This document shows, piece by piece, positions 9,061 through 18,037 of a DNA stretch of 64,000 nucleotides. Source of the stretch: Sphingomonadales bacterium UBA2369 (lineage in GTDB: Bacteria > Pseudomonadota > Alphaproteobacteria > Sphingomonadales > Sphingomonadaceae); assembly GCA_002344055.1 (NCBI GenBank), contig DDTH01000011.1:61036-125035 (forward strand), in the 5' to 3' direction. Position numbers and translations under genes: made by a program. The stretch's first letter is position 1. Each line of letters begins with the position of its first letter. The notes below the pieces were generated by a model. That model ran no database searches and had not been told where the DNA came from. It saw only the letters and a program-made list of their open reading frames with translations.

Positions 9061-9101
9061 TGAAAAAGAAAGGGAGCCGGTCTCTTGCGAAACCGGCTCC
9101 C
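9061..9101 (-). terminator. Rho-independent terminator of the OmpA gene
   Basis: A 10-bp perfect GC-rich stem (9072-9081 with 9092-9101, GGGAGCCGGT / ACCGGCTCCC) is followed on the minus strand by a T-rich tract TTTCTTTTTC. It lies 41 bases after the OmpA stop codon. The rest of the 286-base gap to ugd shows no gene. Confidence 0.9.
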
Positions 9102-9141
9102 GAACTTTTCACCGTCGCCCGTACGGGCGGCGGAAACCCAC

Positions 9142-10383
9142 TTACCAGCCGGAGCCGGGGCCGTAGGTGATTTCCACGCGGCGGTTGTCCGGCTCGCGGA
9201 CGCCGTCGGCAGTGTCGACCGCCGGGCGGGATTCACCGAACGCCTGGCTGGTGATCGAACCACCGCCGATGCCGCCGGCCGTGAGGTAATCACGGACGCG
9301 GTTGGCGCGACGCTGCGACAGGCCGACATTGTAGCTCGCGGAACCCGAACGGTCGGCGTGACCGGCGAGAACAACCGCGGGCGAACCACCAGCGCGGTAG
9401 GAGGCGAGCACGCCGTCAAGCGTCTGGCGCGCACGGTCGGTGAGGGTGTCCTCATCCCAGCCGAAGTACACGATCGCCGGCGGAAGGTTGACGACCGGGC
9501 AGTTCTGCGACTCGAGGACGCGGCTGCCATCCGGGCAATCCTTGTAGCGCGGCGGCTCGGGGATCGCTTCGCACTGGTTCATCGCATTCATGCGAGTCCC
9601 CGGCGGGCAGGTCGGCGGCGGAGTCACCGGCGGCGTGCAGACACCGTTCGCGTCGAGATAGTTCGGCGCGTCGCACGGCGGCGGCGGAGTCGGCGCACCG
9701 AAGTTGAAGGTGATGCCGCCGAGCAGCGAGTGCGTGCGGAAGTCGGCCGAAACGGCACGACCGCCGAACCCGACGAAATCGAGCTCATCGACGTTGAAGA
9801 AACGATACTTCAGGTGGATGTCGACGTTGCGCGACAGGGCCTGACGCACGCCAGCGATGACCTGCCAGGCGAAACGGGTGTCCGAATCGTCGATGATGGC
9901 CCCGGTGTTGGTGAAGGCCGTGACATTGCCGACGTCAACGCGGGCCATGCCGACGCCGCCGCCGATGAAGCCGCTCAGGCCGTCTTCGTCACCGAAGTCG
10001 AGCACGGCGTTGACCATGCCGGACAGGATGCTGATGTCGCCATTACCGAACAGCCAGCGGCCATTGGCGCCAGACGTGCCCGGAGGCGTGATGCCGGTGC
10101 TGATCAGCTCCTCGACATCGGCCTGCTTGTAGGAGACTTCGGCTTCGACGCGGAACGCGCCGAAATCGTAACCGACGAACACGCCGCCGTCGAAACCTTC
10201 CTCAAAGCCGATATTGATTCCGCCCGTCGTTCCAGCACCGAGACCCGGCGTAAACGTGGTGTCGGAGTCTTCGACGAGCATCGCACCGAAGTCGCCACCG
10301 ACATACCAGGCGCCATCACGCGCGAGAGCCGGGCCAGCAAGGACGGTGGTCGACAGCGCCACTGCAATGGCGAGCTTCCGCAT
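9142..10383 (-). CDS. OmpA family outer-membrane protein
   Basis: A 413-residue protein with a signal peptide (MRKLAIAVALSTTVLAGPALA), an N-terminal eight-strand-like barrel region (about residues 22-210), a proline-rich linker holding three cysteine pairs (about residues 215-270), and a C-terminal OmpA domain that binds peptidoglycan (LAGHADRSGSASYNVGLSQRRA and DNRRVEITY). It links the outer membrane to the cell wall. The ATG at 10383 has AGGGGAAG upstream. The 196 bases above it, up to the DUF2793 gene, must contain its promoter. TTGCGC and TAATGA, 17 bases apart, are a weak candidate. Confidence 0.93.
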   Translation of the reverse strand: MRKLAIAVALSTTVLAGPALARDGAWYVGGDFGAMLVEDSDTTFTPGLGAGTTGGINIGFEEGFDGGVFVGYDFGAFRVEAEVSYKQADVEELISTGITPPGTSGANGRWLFGNGDISILSGMVNAVLDFGDEDGLSGFIGGGVGMARVDVGNVTAFTNTGAIIDDSDTRFAWQVIAGVRQALSRNVDIHLKYRFFNVDELDFVGFGGRAVSADFRTHSLLGGITFNFGAPTPPPPCDAPNYLDANGVCTPPVTPPPTCPPGTRMNAMNQCEAIPEPPRYKDCPDGSRVLESQNCPVVNLPPAIVYFGWDEDTLTDRARQTLDGVLASYRAGGSPAVVLAGHADRSGSASYNVGLSQRRANRVRDYLTAGGIGGGSITSQAFGESRPAVDTADGVREPDNRRVEITYGPGSGW

Positions 10384-10579
10384 AAATCTTCCCCTTTCAT
10401 CAACGTCGATACAACGACGACTAGGTCTCATTACGGTACCGCAGGTGTCCGCGCAAGCGCGCTTCACCCCTGATCTGTTGCTATAGCGCATCAGCTTTGG
10501 GAAGAAGTGGCACCCCCGATATCCCGCGAACCTCTAACCCAGTCCGCGCCGGGCGGTTGCATCGGAATGGGTGAGCGAG

Positions 10580-11074
10580 TCAATCAATCAATCCATGTGA
10601 CTTTAATGTCACGATAAGTGCTCCGATCGCGGCGCGGGCTTCGGCATCGACCGTCGTCCCGCCCGCAGGGGTGGGAATATCGGGTTCACGCGGGCCGACC
10701 ACTTGCTCCCCGCCAACCTCGACAGCGGCAACGCTTATCGCGCCACCGGTCCAGGCACTCCCCGTCCAGCGGCGTTCCCATCCCGCCGCTTTGTCCCAGA
10801 CTCCCATTCCCGCCACCGCCGCCACAAACCGCCAGCCGCCTGCGGTGAAGCAGGCCAGCCTGTGGTCCTGCCCGTCCCATGCCCCGCTGCCGCCGCTCGC
10901 CACCAGCCAGCTTTCGCCCGGCGCCGGATCGGAGGGCGGAGTCCCGGCCACGCCTTCGACCGCGGCGTGGACCAGCCCATCCAGTGCGGCCAGCGCTTCA
11001 TTGTGGAACCATTCCTTCTGCGCCTGTCCCGGCAGAATGAACGGCAAGGCGAATCGCGCGCTGCGCTCGGTCAT
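10580..11074 (-). CDS. DUF2793 phage-tail-associated protein (last gene of GTA cluster)
   Basis: A 164-residue protein. The N-terminus RFALPFILPGQAQKEWFHNEALAALD and the repeated small-residue/Trp pattern (PAPGESWLVA, GGWRFVAA) are those of DUF2793, found at the end of alphaproteobacterial phage and GTA tail modules and thought to be tail-tip or fibre material. Its last 20 residues (EARAAIGALIVTLKSHGLID) resemble the C-terminus of the fibre-like protein at 22554-23741. It lies 14 bases after the gp15-like gene. Confidence 0.87.
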   Translation of the reverse strand: MTERSARFALPFILPGQAQKEWFHNEALAALDGLVHAAVEGVAGTPPSDPAPGESWLVASGGSGAWDGQDHRLACFTAGGWRFVAAVAGMGVWDKAAGWERRWTGSAWTGGAISVAAVEVGGEQVVGPREPDIPTPAGGTTVDAEARAAIGALIVTLKSHGLID

Positions 11075-11088
11075 GGCGGCAAACTCCT

Positions 11089-13245
11089 TTAGTCGAAGGT
11101 GATGATGGCGGGCCGCGAGCGGGCGAAGGTGCCCAGCTGGACGATCGCCGCGTTGACCGGGCCCGGGCCATCCTCCGCGCGCATCGCGGCGTCATAGACA
11201 AAGGCGGGGACACTCACTTCGGCCGCGCGCACGAAACCCGCCCCGCTGAGCGTCACCACATAGCGCTCGCTTTCCTCGCCCAGCGGTGTGTCGGCGCCGC
11301 TGTGCCAGACCCAGCCGGCCCGGCTGCGTCGCACCCAGCTCAGCGCGATCCCGCCCGCTCCATCCGTCTCCGCGCGCACATGGACGGGCGGTGGCGGGCG
11401 CACCGATTCGCTGCTGGCCTCCCGCTCGGCCAGCACCGGCTCGACGTCGCCAATTCCGCTGGCGAGCAGCCGGATCGTCGCGCCGGCCGCAGCCGCAGCC
11501 GGCAGTTCGACCGCCCGCACGGCCGCCGTCTCGATCAGAACGAAACCCTCTCCGGTCGCATGATCTCCGGCCGCCCACTCCGTCCCCCGGCGCCCGCGCA
11601 GCAATCGCGACAGCCGCCATGTCCGGGGACCGGTCGGCTCCGCCGATCCAAACTGGACCAGCTCCTCCCCGATCAGCGCCAGATTCGCGCCCGCGGCCAG
11701 CGCATCCTCCCCGCAGCCGGTCAGCACCATCTCCTCGTGAAGCAACTCGACCTCGACAGAGCCATTGAGATCGAACAGCGCCGAACCGCCCGCCGGCAGC
11801 ATGCCGATCGTCGCCCCGGCCACGGCCGGCGCCGCGGTCGGCCCGATATCCTGCCAGCTCGCGCCGCTGTCCGAACTCATCGACAATTCCGCCCTGCGCC
11901 ATCCCGGCGCACTCCCCGCCGCCATTGCCGCCAGCACCGGCCTGCCGCCGGACGCCAGTTCCGCCAGCGGCAGGTCATGCAGCCGCAACTCGGTCGGCCC
12001 ATGCGGCAAATCCGGTTCGCTGACCGGCCGCCCCGCGCCCGCGCCGTCAACCAGCGCGTCTCCCGCCGCAACCCGGACCAGGTCGAGCGTCACGATCATG
12101 TCGCCCAGAGTCCACCGCCGCACCCGCCAGGCCCCGGCTTCACCCGCGAGCGTCAGCACCGCGCCGGGCCGCACGTCCGCGCTGCGCCAGCCGTAGGATA
12201 TTGTCGCCGTCACCCGTTCGGCCCAGGCCGCATCGAGTCGCCGTTCGGCCCGCTGCTTCGCCGCCTGCGCGCCCATCGCCGCGGCCACGCTGCGCCGCTC
12301 GTTCCGTCCGGCCCCGGCAGGACCTATCGCGGCGCGCTGCAGGCCCGGCTGATAATCCCGCTCGGGCTCGTAATAGGCCAGCGTGACTTCCCCCGGCACG
12401 CTCGCCGCGCTTTGCCGTACCAGCCTGCGCTTGCCGCTTTCGGAAGCCGGGACCGGCGCCGCCTCCGCTTCGCCGGGCGGACCCAGGACAAGGCCGGCAT
12501 CATTCTCCACCAGGCTCAGCCCGTCGAGCGCCGCCAGTTCCTCGATCGCCCCGCGCACGCTGTCGCCGCTGGCCGCATAGCCGACGACGCTGCCCGAACC
12601 GTCGCCCGCAACGATCTCCCGGCTCAGCGCCGCACCGATCCGCGCCACCTCGACCGCGCCCGCATCCGCCACGATCTCAAAGCTCAACGACGGAATCCGG
12701 TTGCCGAACTCCGCAAGTTCCATTTCCTCGAACACCGCGTAGGCGATGCCGCGACAGGCAGGCGCCCCGCCCGCGCCTTCCGCCGCCGCGATCAATGGAT
12801 CGACCGCCTGCTCCTCATCTCCCGGATGCAGCCGGAACCCCGTCCGTACCTTGAAGTCGCCGCCCGCGCCGCGCAGCAGCTTGCCGTCGGCCCAGATTCT
12901 CCCGACCGACATTATCTCCCGCGCCGACAAAGCCACCGCGAAATTGGCGACGTACGAATAATCGATCGTCTTCGCCCGCCCCTTGCCGTTGCTGCTCGTG
13001 GCCCGGCGCTCGATCAGGTCGGTCGCCCAGATCACCGTCCCCGCGACCCGCATCGTCCCGAACAGTTTCGGAATCGCGCTGCCATAGGATGATGTCTGCA
13101 CCGCCAGTTCGCCCAGCCGCGGGCCGTGCCGCGCCTTGGGCGAAAACAATTCCGCGTCGATCGCCTGCCCCAGCACGGACCCGATCGCGCCGCCGATCGG
13201 CCCGCCAAGCGCATTGCCGGCGGCGGTCAGGATCAGGGTCGCCAT
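11089..13245 (-). CDS. GTA tail hub/host-specificity protein, RcGTA gp15-like C-terminal half
   Basis: A 718-residue protein beginning MATLILTAAGNALGGPIGGAIG, the usual start of gp15-like GTA proteins. The middle (about residues 230-420) matches the Phage-tail_3 type region (GYAASGDSVRGAIEELAALDGLSLVE). The last third holds fibronectin-like beta-rich sequence (PPPPVHVRAETDGAGGIALSWVRRS). Rhodobacter gp15 is about 1300 residues with a TIM-barrel-like glycosidase first. Here that part is missing and a barrel-like segment occurs in the separate DUF2460 fusion. The start at 13245 lies 4 bases after the NlpC/P60 stop. Confidence 0.85.
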   Translation of the reverse strand: MATLILTAAGNALGGPIGGAIGSVLGQAIDAELFSPKARHGPRLGELAVQTSSYGSAIPKLFGTMRVAGTVIWATDLIERRATSSNGKGRAKTIDYSYVANFAVALSAREIMSVGRIWADGKLLRGAGGDFKVRTGFRLHPGDEEQAVDPLIAAAEGAGGAPACRGIAYAVFEEMELAEFGNRIPSLSFEIVADAGAVEVARIGAALSREIVAGDGSGSVVGYAASGDSVRGAIEELAALDGLSLVENDAGLVLGPPGEAEAAPVPASESGKRRLVRQSAASVPGEVTLAYYEPERDYQPGLQRAAIGPAGAGRNERRSVAAAMGAQAAKQRAERRLDAAWAERVTATISYGWRSADVRPGAVLTLAGEAGAWRVRRWTLGDMIVTLDLVRVAAGDALVDGAGAGRPVSEPDLPHGPTELRLHDLPLAELASGGRPVLAAMAAGSAPGWRRAELSMSSDSGASWQDIGPTAAPAVAGATIGMLPAGGSALFDLNGSVEVELLHEEMVLTGCGEDALAAGANLALIGEELVQFGSAEPTGPRTWRLSRLLRGRRGTEWAAGDHATGEGFVLIETAAVRAVELPAAAAAGATIRLLASGIGDVEPVLAEREASSESVRPPPPVHVRAETDGAGGIALSWVRRSRAGWVWHSGADTPLGEESERYVVTLSGAGFVRAAEVSVPAFVYDAAMRAEDGPGPVNAAIVQLGTFARSRPAIITFD

Positions 13246-13249
13246 CGCC

Positions 13250-13627
13250 TCAGGCCTTCCGCCAGATGCTCGCCACCGGCCAGGGCAACGCTCCCGGCCG
13301 CTCGACCACGCGCCGCAGCCCGGCATCGGCATGAACCAGGCCGACGCCGGTCCACACGCCCAGATGCAGCTGTCCCGGCCCGGAGCGCAGCACGATCACG
13401 TCCCCCGCTGCCTTGTTCTCGACCCGCACCAGCCCGGCCTCGGCCAATCCGGACTCAAGCGCCGCCAGATCGCCGCCGCGCAGCGCATAGTCCCGCCGCG
13501 CCTCGCTTAGTCCAAGCGCCTCTGCCGCCAGCCCGATGCAATCCAGCCCGCCTGGCCCGCGCCCCTGCGGCCGGAACCGCGTGCCGATCAACGCCCGCGC
13601 CCGCGTGGCCACCTCATTCAGGCGCAT
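13250..13627 (-). CDS. NlpC/P60 family cell-wall peptidase, RcGTA gp14-like
   Basis: A 125-residue protein with the catalytic cysteine in GGLDCIGLAAEALG at about residue 30, the catalytic His in QLHLGVW, and VHAD further on. RcGTA gp14 is a tail-tip peptidase that helps cross the cell wall of the recipient. The start overlaps the preceding lipoprotein gene by 14 bases, so translation is coupled. Confidence 0.92.
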   Translation of the reverse strand: MRLNEVATRARALIGTRFRPQGRGPGGLDCIGLAAEALGLSEARRDYALRGGDLAALESGLAEAGLVRVENKAAGDVIVLRSGPGQLHLGVWTGVGLVHADAGLRRVVERPGALPWPVASIWRKA

Positions 13628-13910
13628 CTTTGGCCTCGCTCTCCGGCGCGGGCGCAGGTTCCGGTTCGGGTTCCGGGTCGGGCTCGGCCACCGGTTCCGG
13701 CGCGGGCGCGGGCGCGGGCTCCAGCTCCGGCTCGGGCACCGGCGGCTTCGCCAGCGCCTCCACGGGCAGCACCGGCCCGTCGGGCAGCGCGCAGCGGCAC
13801 GGCCCTACCGACACCGACCGATTCTCCAGGTCGATCACCAATCCATCCGGCAGATGTTGGCACCCCGCCAGCATCAGGCACAACAAAGCCAGGCAAGCCC
13901 GCAGCCGCAT
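13614..13910 (-). CDS. Small Pro/Glu-rich lipoprotein between gp13 and gp14
   Basis: A 98-residue protein with a lipoprotein signal (MRLRACLALLCLMLAGC, Cys at residue 17), a short folded part with CRC (about residues 38-40), and a long tail of Pro-Glu and Ala-Pro repeats from about residue 57. Not recognised by family. It is not part of the Rhodobacter GTA gene order. A small proline-rich outer-membrane lipoprotein resembles an outer spanin in kind, but no inner spanin partner is seen. Good GGAGAG ribosome site before 13910. Confidence 0.7.
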   Translation of the reverse strand: MRLRACLALLCLMLAGCQHLPDGLVIDLENRSVSVGPCRCALPDGPVLPVEALAKPPVPEPELEPAPAPAPEPVAEPDPEPEPEPAPAPESEAKDAPE

Positions 13911-13931
13911 CGTCTCTCTCCTTCACATGAA

Positions 13932-14020
13932 AATCCTCCCCTCGTTTTCGAGGGGAGGGGGACCGTCCGCCGAAGCCTTGGCGAAGGCGGATGGTGGAGG
14001 GGCCGCCGCGAAGCGGCGGT
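13932..14020 (+). repeat. Dispersed palindromic repeat, family 1, copy a
   Basis: Order of parts: ATCCTCCCC, hairpin ending GAGGGGAGGGGGACCG, second hairpin (CGCCGAAGCCTTGGCG), GTGGAGGGGCC, then a further GCCGC..GCGGC hairpin. The same order occurs at 23754, 30079, 52169, 52643 (inverted) and 63965. It fills the gap between the DUF2163 gene and the lipoprotein gene. Confidence 0.8.
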
Positions 14021-14024
14021 AACC

Positions 14025-14831
14025 TCAGTATCGCATCAGCAGATCATTCCCCGGCAGATGCGGCTCTCCCCGGAAGTTCACCGCATTGCCGAACCGCGCC
14101 ACGCACGTCTCGAACCGCCGGTCGCAGCCTTCCGAAAGCTCGACCAGATCGCCCGCCACCGGCGCAAACACCGGCGGCTCCCGCAAGGTCACCACCGCCC
14201 CCTCCGATCCGCGCACCGCGCTCGCCAGCCCGCTATTCGCCCCGCCGATCCAGCGCAGCCGCCCGAAGCCGAACGCACCCGCCACCGGCTCCGCCAAATC
14301 TAGGGTCAAAGCCGAGCCATCAGTCTCCACCACGCGCGCCAGCCGCACCCGCCCGGCCATATCCACCCGGCACCTTTTGTCGCCCAGACTCGCCCGGCAG
14401 GTGGGCGAAGTCTGCTCCACCACCGCCGCATCCAGCGCCGCCGTCGGCCCGCGCAATTCCGCCTCGAACGCCTCGCCCTGTACGCTCACCTCGCCCAGCG
14501 TCCCGCGCGCGACATGCAGTATCTCGGCCCCGGGCGCTTCCCAGTCCGTCATGAAGATGGTCAAAGCCGCCCCGTCCCAGCGCCCCGCCTTCAGATCCGC
14601 GGCCGTGATCGCATCGCTCGACAGCGCGCCCTTCACATCGACAGTGTCCGCATCGAACCCGTCCGACACGCTCACCGCCGAGGGCAGCATCCCCGGCGCC
14701 GCCCGATAGACCAGCCCGTCGATGAGGAGATCGCGGTCATGCGTCGCAAACCCCAACGCCACGCCGTCCGCGCGCACCAGCCGCCAGCACAGGCAGGCGG
14801 TGGTCAGGTCGCGCTTGATGAAGTCGGGCAT
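14025..14831 (-). CDS. DUF2163 phage protein, RcGTA gp13-like
   Basis: A 268-residue protein beginning MPDFIKRDLTTACLCWRLVR, with CRASLGDKRCRVD in the middle and the C-terminal signature CDRRFETCVARFGNAVNFRG then EPHLPGND. This is DUF2163/BR0599, the gp13 tail protein of GTAs. The start at 14831 has GGGAGG 5 bases upstream. The longer reading frame to 14867 only adds residues read from a dispersed repeat (PDQVRHD). Confidence 0.93.
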   Translation of the reverse strand: MPDFIKRDLTTACLCWRLVRADGVALGFATHDRDLLIDGLVYRAAPGMLPSAVSVSDGFDADTVDVKGALSSDAITAADLKAGRWDGAALTIFMTDWEAPGAEILHVARGTLGEVSVQGEAFEAELRGPTAALDAAVVEQTSPTCRASLGDKRCRVDMAGRVRLARVVETDGSALTLDLAEPVAGAFGFGRLRWIGGANSGLASAVRGSEGAVVTLREPPVFAPVAGDLVELSEGCDRRFETCVARFGNAVNFRGEPHLPGNDLLMRY

Positions 14832-14842
14832 GCGCCACCTCC

Positions 14843-14869
14843 CGTCATGCCGGACTTGATCCGGCATCT
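14843..14869. repeat. Dispersed palindromic repeat, family 2 (TGCCGGA/TCCGGCA)
   Basis: An inverted repeat ATGCCGGACTTGATCCGGCAT immediately upstream of the DUF2163 start. A decayed relative (CATCCCGGACTTGATCCG) occurs at 25018-25035 upstream of the capsid gene. This motif is widespread in alphaproteobacterial genomes. Confidence 0.75.
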
Positions 14870-14906
14870 ACTTCTGTTGATCCGGAACCGAGGCTAAGCT
14901 CCAGCC

Positions 14907-15365
14907 GTGTCCGCGCCCGAATCCATGCCGCTCCGCCGAAAGGGCCTGGCCCTGTTCGCCGGAGGTTCACTCGTCATAGTGACGATCGTGGTCTGGACGG
15001 TCGCTGCCTGGCCGCGGCAGACACTCAGCGCCTTCTTGCCGGCCATGTTGGGCTCGGCGGCGGCAATGCTGGCGACTGCTCCGCTTCTTCTTGTGCCGAA
15101 AGTGCGCCTGCAACGCGATTTCACGCCACGATGGTATGTCGCCCGGCTCTACCTGCTGGGCGCGACCTGGCTCGCCCTCATCATTCTTTTGGCCTCGGCC
15201 TTGGCGGCGTGGATGGTAGGCTCGACTGCTGCGCCAATCCTGTTCGAAGCGATCCTGATCGTCATCGTCACGAGTGCGCTACTGTCGATATGGTCGAGTA
15301 TCGGCTGGATGGTTCACGCGCTGATTCGCGACCCTACTCCCGAACCTCCACCAGCTTCACACTGA
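14907..15365 (+). CDS. Four-helix membrane protein inserted in GTA cluster, unknown function
   Basis: A 152-residue protein with hydrophobic stretches at about residues 13-34, 43-63, 80-103 and 110-135. Not recognised. It lies on the strand opposite the GTA genes, and its last 32 bases overlap the 3' end of the DUF2460 fusion gene. GTG start at 14907. An ATG at 14925 is an alternative. Codon use looks less GC-biased than that of its GTA neighbours (for example CTTCTTCTT runs). Confidence 0.65.
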   Translation: MSAPESMPLRRKGLALFAGGSLVIVTIVVWTVAAWPRQTLSAFLPAMLGSAAAMLATAPLLLVPKVRLQRDFTPRWYVARLYLLGATWLALIILLASALAAWMVGSTAAPILFEAILIVIVTSALLSIWSSIGWMVHALIRDPTPEPPPASH

Positions 15366-17613
15366 CCGCCTCGCCCGCCAGGAAGGTCGCCCGGCTGACC
15401 TCCAACCGATCCTCCGCAAACCGCACCGGCACGTCGAAGCGATAGCCCGCCCGCACCGCCGCGCCCTCTCCCGGCGGCACCGCGAACGACACAATCCCGC
15501 CCGGCTCGAGCGTCCACCCGCTCACCTGCTCGACGCCGCCCACCGACACCCGCAATGTGCCGCCAACCGGCCGCGTGATCCGCCGCTCCTGCCCGTCATA
15601 ATCCTTCACCAGCCCGAAATCGGTCCGCACCCCGTCGCCGTCGCCCAACGCCTGATCCGCCGCGCCCGGCAACCCGGTCATCCCGTTCGAACTGTCGTCG
15701 AAAGGATCGCGAAACCGGAACCCCGCCGCCGCCCCGCGCCGCGCCCGGAAGAAGGCGATCAACTCCTGCAGCTCTGCCTCGCTCCGTACGCCCGGCCCGG
15801 CATCGTAGCGCATCCGCGCGTCCGCCCAATCGGCATTGCGCTGCTCCGCTCCGCCCGCCGTCTCGACGATCGCGGTCGAGAAAGAAGGCTCCACGCTCGC
15901 CTCCCGCCCGATCGCGATCGGAAAGCTCACATCGTGAAACGCCTCCACCGCCGCACCTCCCATATCGAACCACACGAACCCGTCCCGCAGCACCTGCGGC
16001 AGCGCCCACACAAACACCTCCGCTGTCCCCCGCGCGAACGCCCGTTCCGCCGCCTCGCCAATCGCCTGCCACTGCCCGGCATCCTCACTATTCAGCACGA
16101 ACCCCGCGAAATAATGCTGTTCGCTCACCGGATAGCCCAGCCGCGAAGTCGCCTCCGCGATCCCACGCGCCGTCGCGCCATGCGATCCGCGCGACGCCCA
16201 ATCATAATCCTCCAGCTGCAGCACATCGAAGGCCGGCGCCGCCCAGCCGACCGGCAGGTTCGCCCGCTTCAGTTCCGGCGCCGCCGCGTCCAGCACGGCC
16301 GGCAGATAGGCGAGCAACAGCAACTCCGCCTCGGGCGCCACCGCCAGCACCGCCGCGCACAGATCGGTCGTCGATCCCGCCAGCATCTCCCCGGCCGCGT
16401 CCAAGGTCGCCTGCTGCGCCGCATCCAGCGGCCCGCGCACGTCGGCGATCGGCACCGGCGCAAACGCCGCCACCGCTTCATCGTCATACAGGCATATCCG
16501 CCCGTCCGCCGTCACCCACCACCACGGCTCGCCCACCTGGAACCGAACCGGCAATCCCGCCTCGACCGCAATCTGCGCGAACGCAGCCGCGACGCCTTGC
16601 AGCCACGCCATCGCCTCGCCATTGGCCGGCGACAGCAAGGCCGAAGGCGGCTCCCAACCGGTCAGCCCCGGCGATCCGTCCGCCGCCCTCTGCTTCCACG
16701 CCGCGGGCGTATGCTGATCCAGCAACTCATAGCTCAGCGAGAAGATCGGCTCGAATGCGAGCGCCTTCGCCCGCATCGCAAAGTCCCGATGCCACGCCGC
16801 GCAAGGGCCGTTCAGCGCCGCCCCGTCATCCACCAGCCCGTCGTCCCCAAGCCGGAAATAATGGCTCATCCCGACATAGTGGTTCAGCGCCCCGCGATAG
16901 CCGAGCGCCAAGGCCTGCCCCAACACCCGCTCCGGCGTCAGATGATAGAGATCGTCATAGCCCGTCGCGATCCGCAGCTTATGCTCCGGCACCAAGGCCT
17001 CGCCGCACGCCAGCACCGATCCCGACCCGCCGCAGGCAAGCTCCGAGACCTCGACCCACCCATCGGCCGGCGCCGCCAGCGCCGCATCGCTCCCGTCATA
17101 ATCCGGCGCCACCAGCGACACGAATATCCGGTCCACATCGCCCGCGAACACCGCCTCCCCGCCCGGCGCGAACCCGGCCTGCAGCGCGGCAAAGTCCAGG
17201 CTCACCAAAGCATCCTCGGGATCGCCCACGGCATAATTCCACAGCCGCACCAGCCAGGACGCCGGAGCGCCCTCCGCATCCCGCCCCTCTATCGTCAGCG
17301 TCGGCCCATGCGCCTCGTCCAGCTTGCGAATGCCCGAAGACCGCCACCGGAAGCTGAGTCGGCACCGCCGGAAATCCCGGTCCGTCTCATAGCGCAGCAG
17401 CGGATGGTCCGCTGTGTCCTCGGAAGCCCAGATCAACCCGGCCAGATCGTCCCTGCGGTAAAACAGGCACTCCACACGCAAGGTGCTCGGCCCGATCGTG
17501 CAAACGCTCGCCATCATCGGCCGAGGAAAATCCACCGTCCAAAGCCGTGCCGCGAACCGCTTGACGAAGCCCGTCGATTTGATGCTCCCAATGAGCGCGA
17601 GCCAGTGCGGCAT
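15334..17613 (-). CDS. DUF2460 tail protein (RcGTA gp12-like) fused to a large N-terminal TIM-barrel-like region
   Basis: A 759-residue protein. The last 200 residues match DUF2460: YDAGPGVRSEAELQELIAFF, ARRGAAAGFRFRDPFDD, DYDGQERRITRPV and the final beta-rich half. In Rhodobacter gp12 this domain stands alone. The first 550 residues have alternating helix/strand sequence with IWASEDTADHPLLRYETDRD, ALGYRGALNHYVGMSHY, VRFQVGEPWWW and LQLEDYDW, resembling the TIM-barrel domain of non-contractile tail sheath or GTA glycosidase-like proteins. Good ribosome site (AAGGATTAGGAA) before 17613. It is a one-gene block with opposite-strand genes on both sides. Confidence 0.85.
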   Translation of the reverse strand: MPHWLALIGSIKSTGFVKRFAARLWTVDFPRPMMASVCTIGPSTLRVECLFYRRDDLAGLIWASEDTADHPLLRYETDRDFRRCRLSFRWRSSGIRKLDEAHGPTLTIEGRDAEGAPASWLVRLWNYAVGDPEDALVSLDFAALQAGFAPGGEAVFAGDVDRIFVSLVAPDYDGSDAALAAPADGWVEVSELACGGSGSVLACGEALVPEHKLRIATGYDDLYHLTPERVLGQALALGYRGALNHYVGMSHYFRLGDDGLVDDGAALNGPCAAWHRDFAMRAKALAFEPIFSLSYELLDQHTPAAWKQRAADGSPGLTGWEPPSALLSPANGEAMAWLQGVAAAFAQIAVEAGLPVRFQVGEPWWWVTADGRICLYDDEAVAAFAPVPIADVRGPLDAAQQATLDAAGEMLAGSTTDLCAAVLAVAPEAELLLLAYLPAVLDAAAPELKRANLPVGWAAPAFDVLQLEDYDWASRGSHGATARGIAEATSRLGYPVSEQHYFAGFVLNSEDAGQWQAIGEAAERAFARGTAEVFVWALPQVLRDGFVWFDMGGAAVEAFHDVSFPIAIGREASVEPSFSTAIVETAGGAEQRNADWADARMRYDAGPGVRSEAELQELIAFFRARRGAAAGFRFRDPFDDSSNGMTGLPGAADQALGDGDGVRTDFGLVKDYDGQERRITRPVGGTLRVSVGGVEQVSGWTLEPGGIVSFAVPPGEGAAVRAGYRFDVPVRFAEDRLEVSRATFLAGEAVSVKLVEVRE

Positions 17614-17668
17614 TTCCTAATCCTTGTTCCGAGGAGACCGCACTGGTCGAAAAGGGGAGGCGACCGGC

Positions 17669-18037
17669 GTGAGCGATTGTCCATTTTGCGATGGTGCCGT
17701 GGCACCGGAAACAGGCCGCTGCTCGGTTTGCGGGCGGCAGATCGAAAGCGACGCAGGATCGCTGGCGCGGTCCGCACCACGAGAACTTCGCCGTCCAGAC
17801 GGTTCGATGCTGCTCGTTTTGGGGAGCGTGGCCTTGATCGTCTCGGCCGTACTGCTGGTCATCGCAATTTCATCAGCGAGCCATCCGACCTACACGGCCA
17901 CGATAGGCTCACTGCTTCTAAACTGGGCCGCAAACGGGGTGTTCGCGATTGGCCTGGCGCTCATTCTTGCCGGCTGTATCGTCCGCGCAATCTGGTTTCT
18001 GCCAGGCGACGAAACAAAGGTGCCGCCCACTCCCTGA
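17669..18037 (+). CDS. Zinc-ribbon membrane protein, unknown function
   Basis: A 122-residue protein with an N-terminal zinc ribbon (CPFCDGAVAPETGRCSVCGR, residues 4-23) and two TM helices (about residues 48-70 and 82-108). The GTG at 17669 is preceded by GGGGAGG with 8-base spacing and starts directly before the ribbon. Not recognised. It is on the strand opposite to the GTA genes. Confidence 0.65.
   Translation: MSDCPFCDGAVAPETGRCSVCGRQIESDAGSLARSAPRELRRPDGSMLLVLGSVALIVSAVLLVIAISSASHPTYTATIGSLLLNWAANGVFAIGLALILAGCIVRAIWFLPGDETKVPPTP

Noticed and set aside
9072..9101. OmpA 3' hairpin as an operator
   Set aside because: It has a typical U-tract right after the stem and lies after the OmpA stop, so it is a terminator.
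11302..13092. A 596-codon plus-strand open frame
   Set aside because: Antisense shadow of the gp15-like gene in high-GC DNA. Arg/Pro/His-rich, no ribosome site.
14832..14867. N-terminal extension of the DUF2163 protein (MPDQVRHD..)
   Set aside because: Translation of a dispersed repeat. The ribosome site and family start are at 14831.
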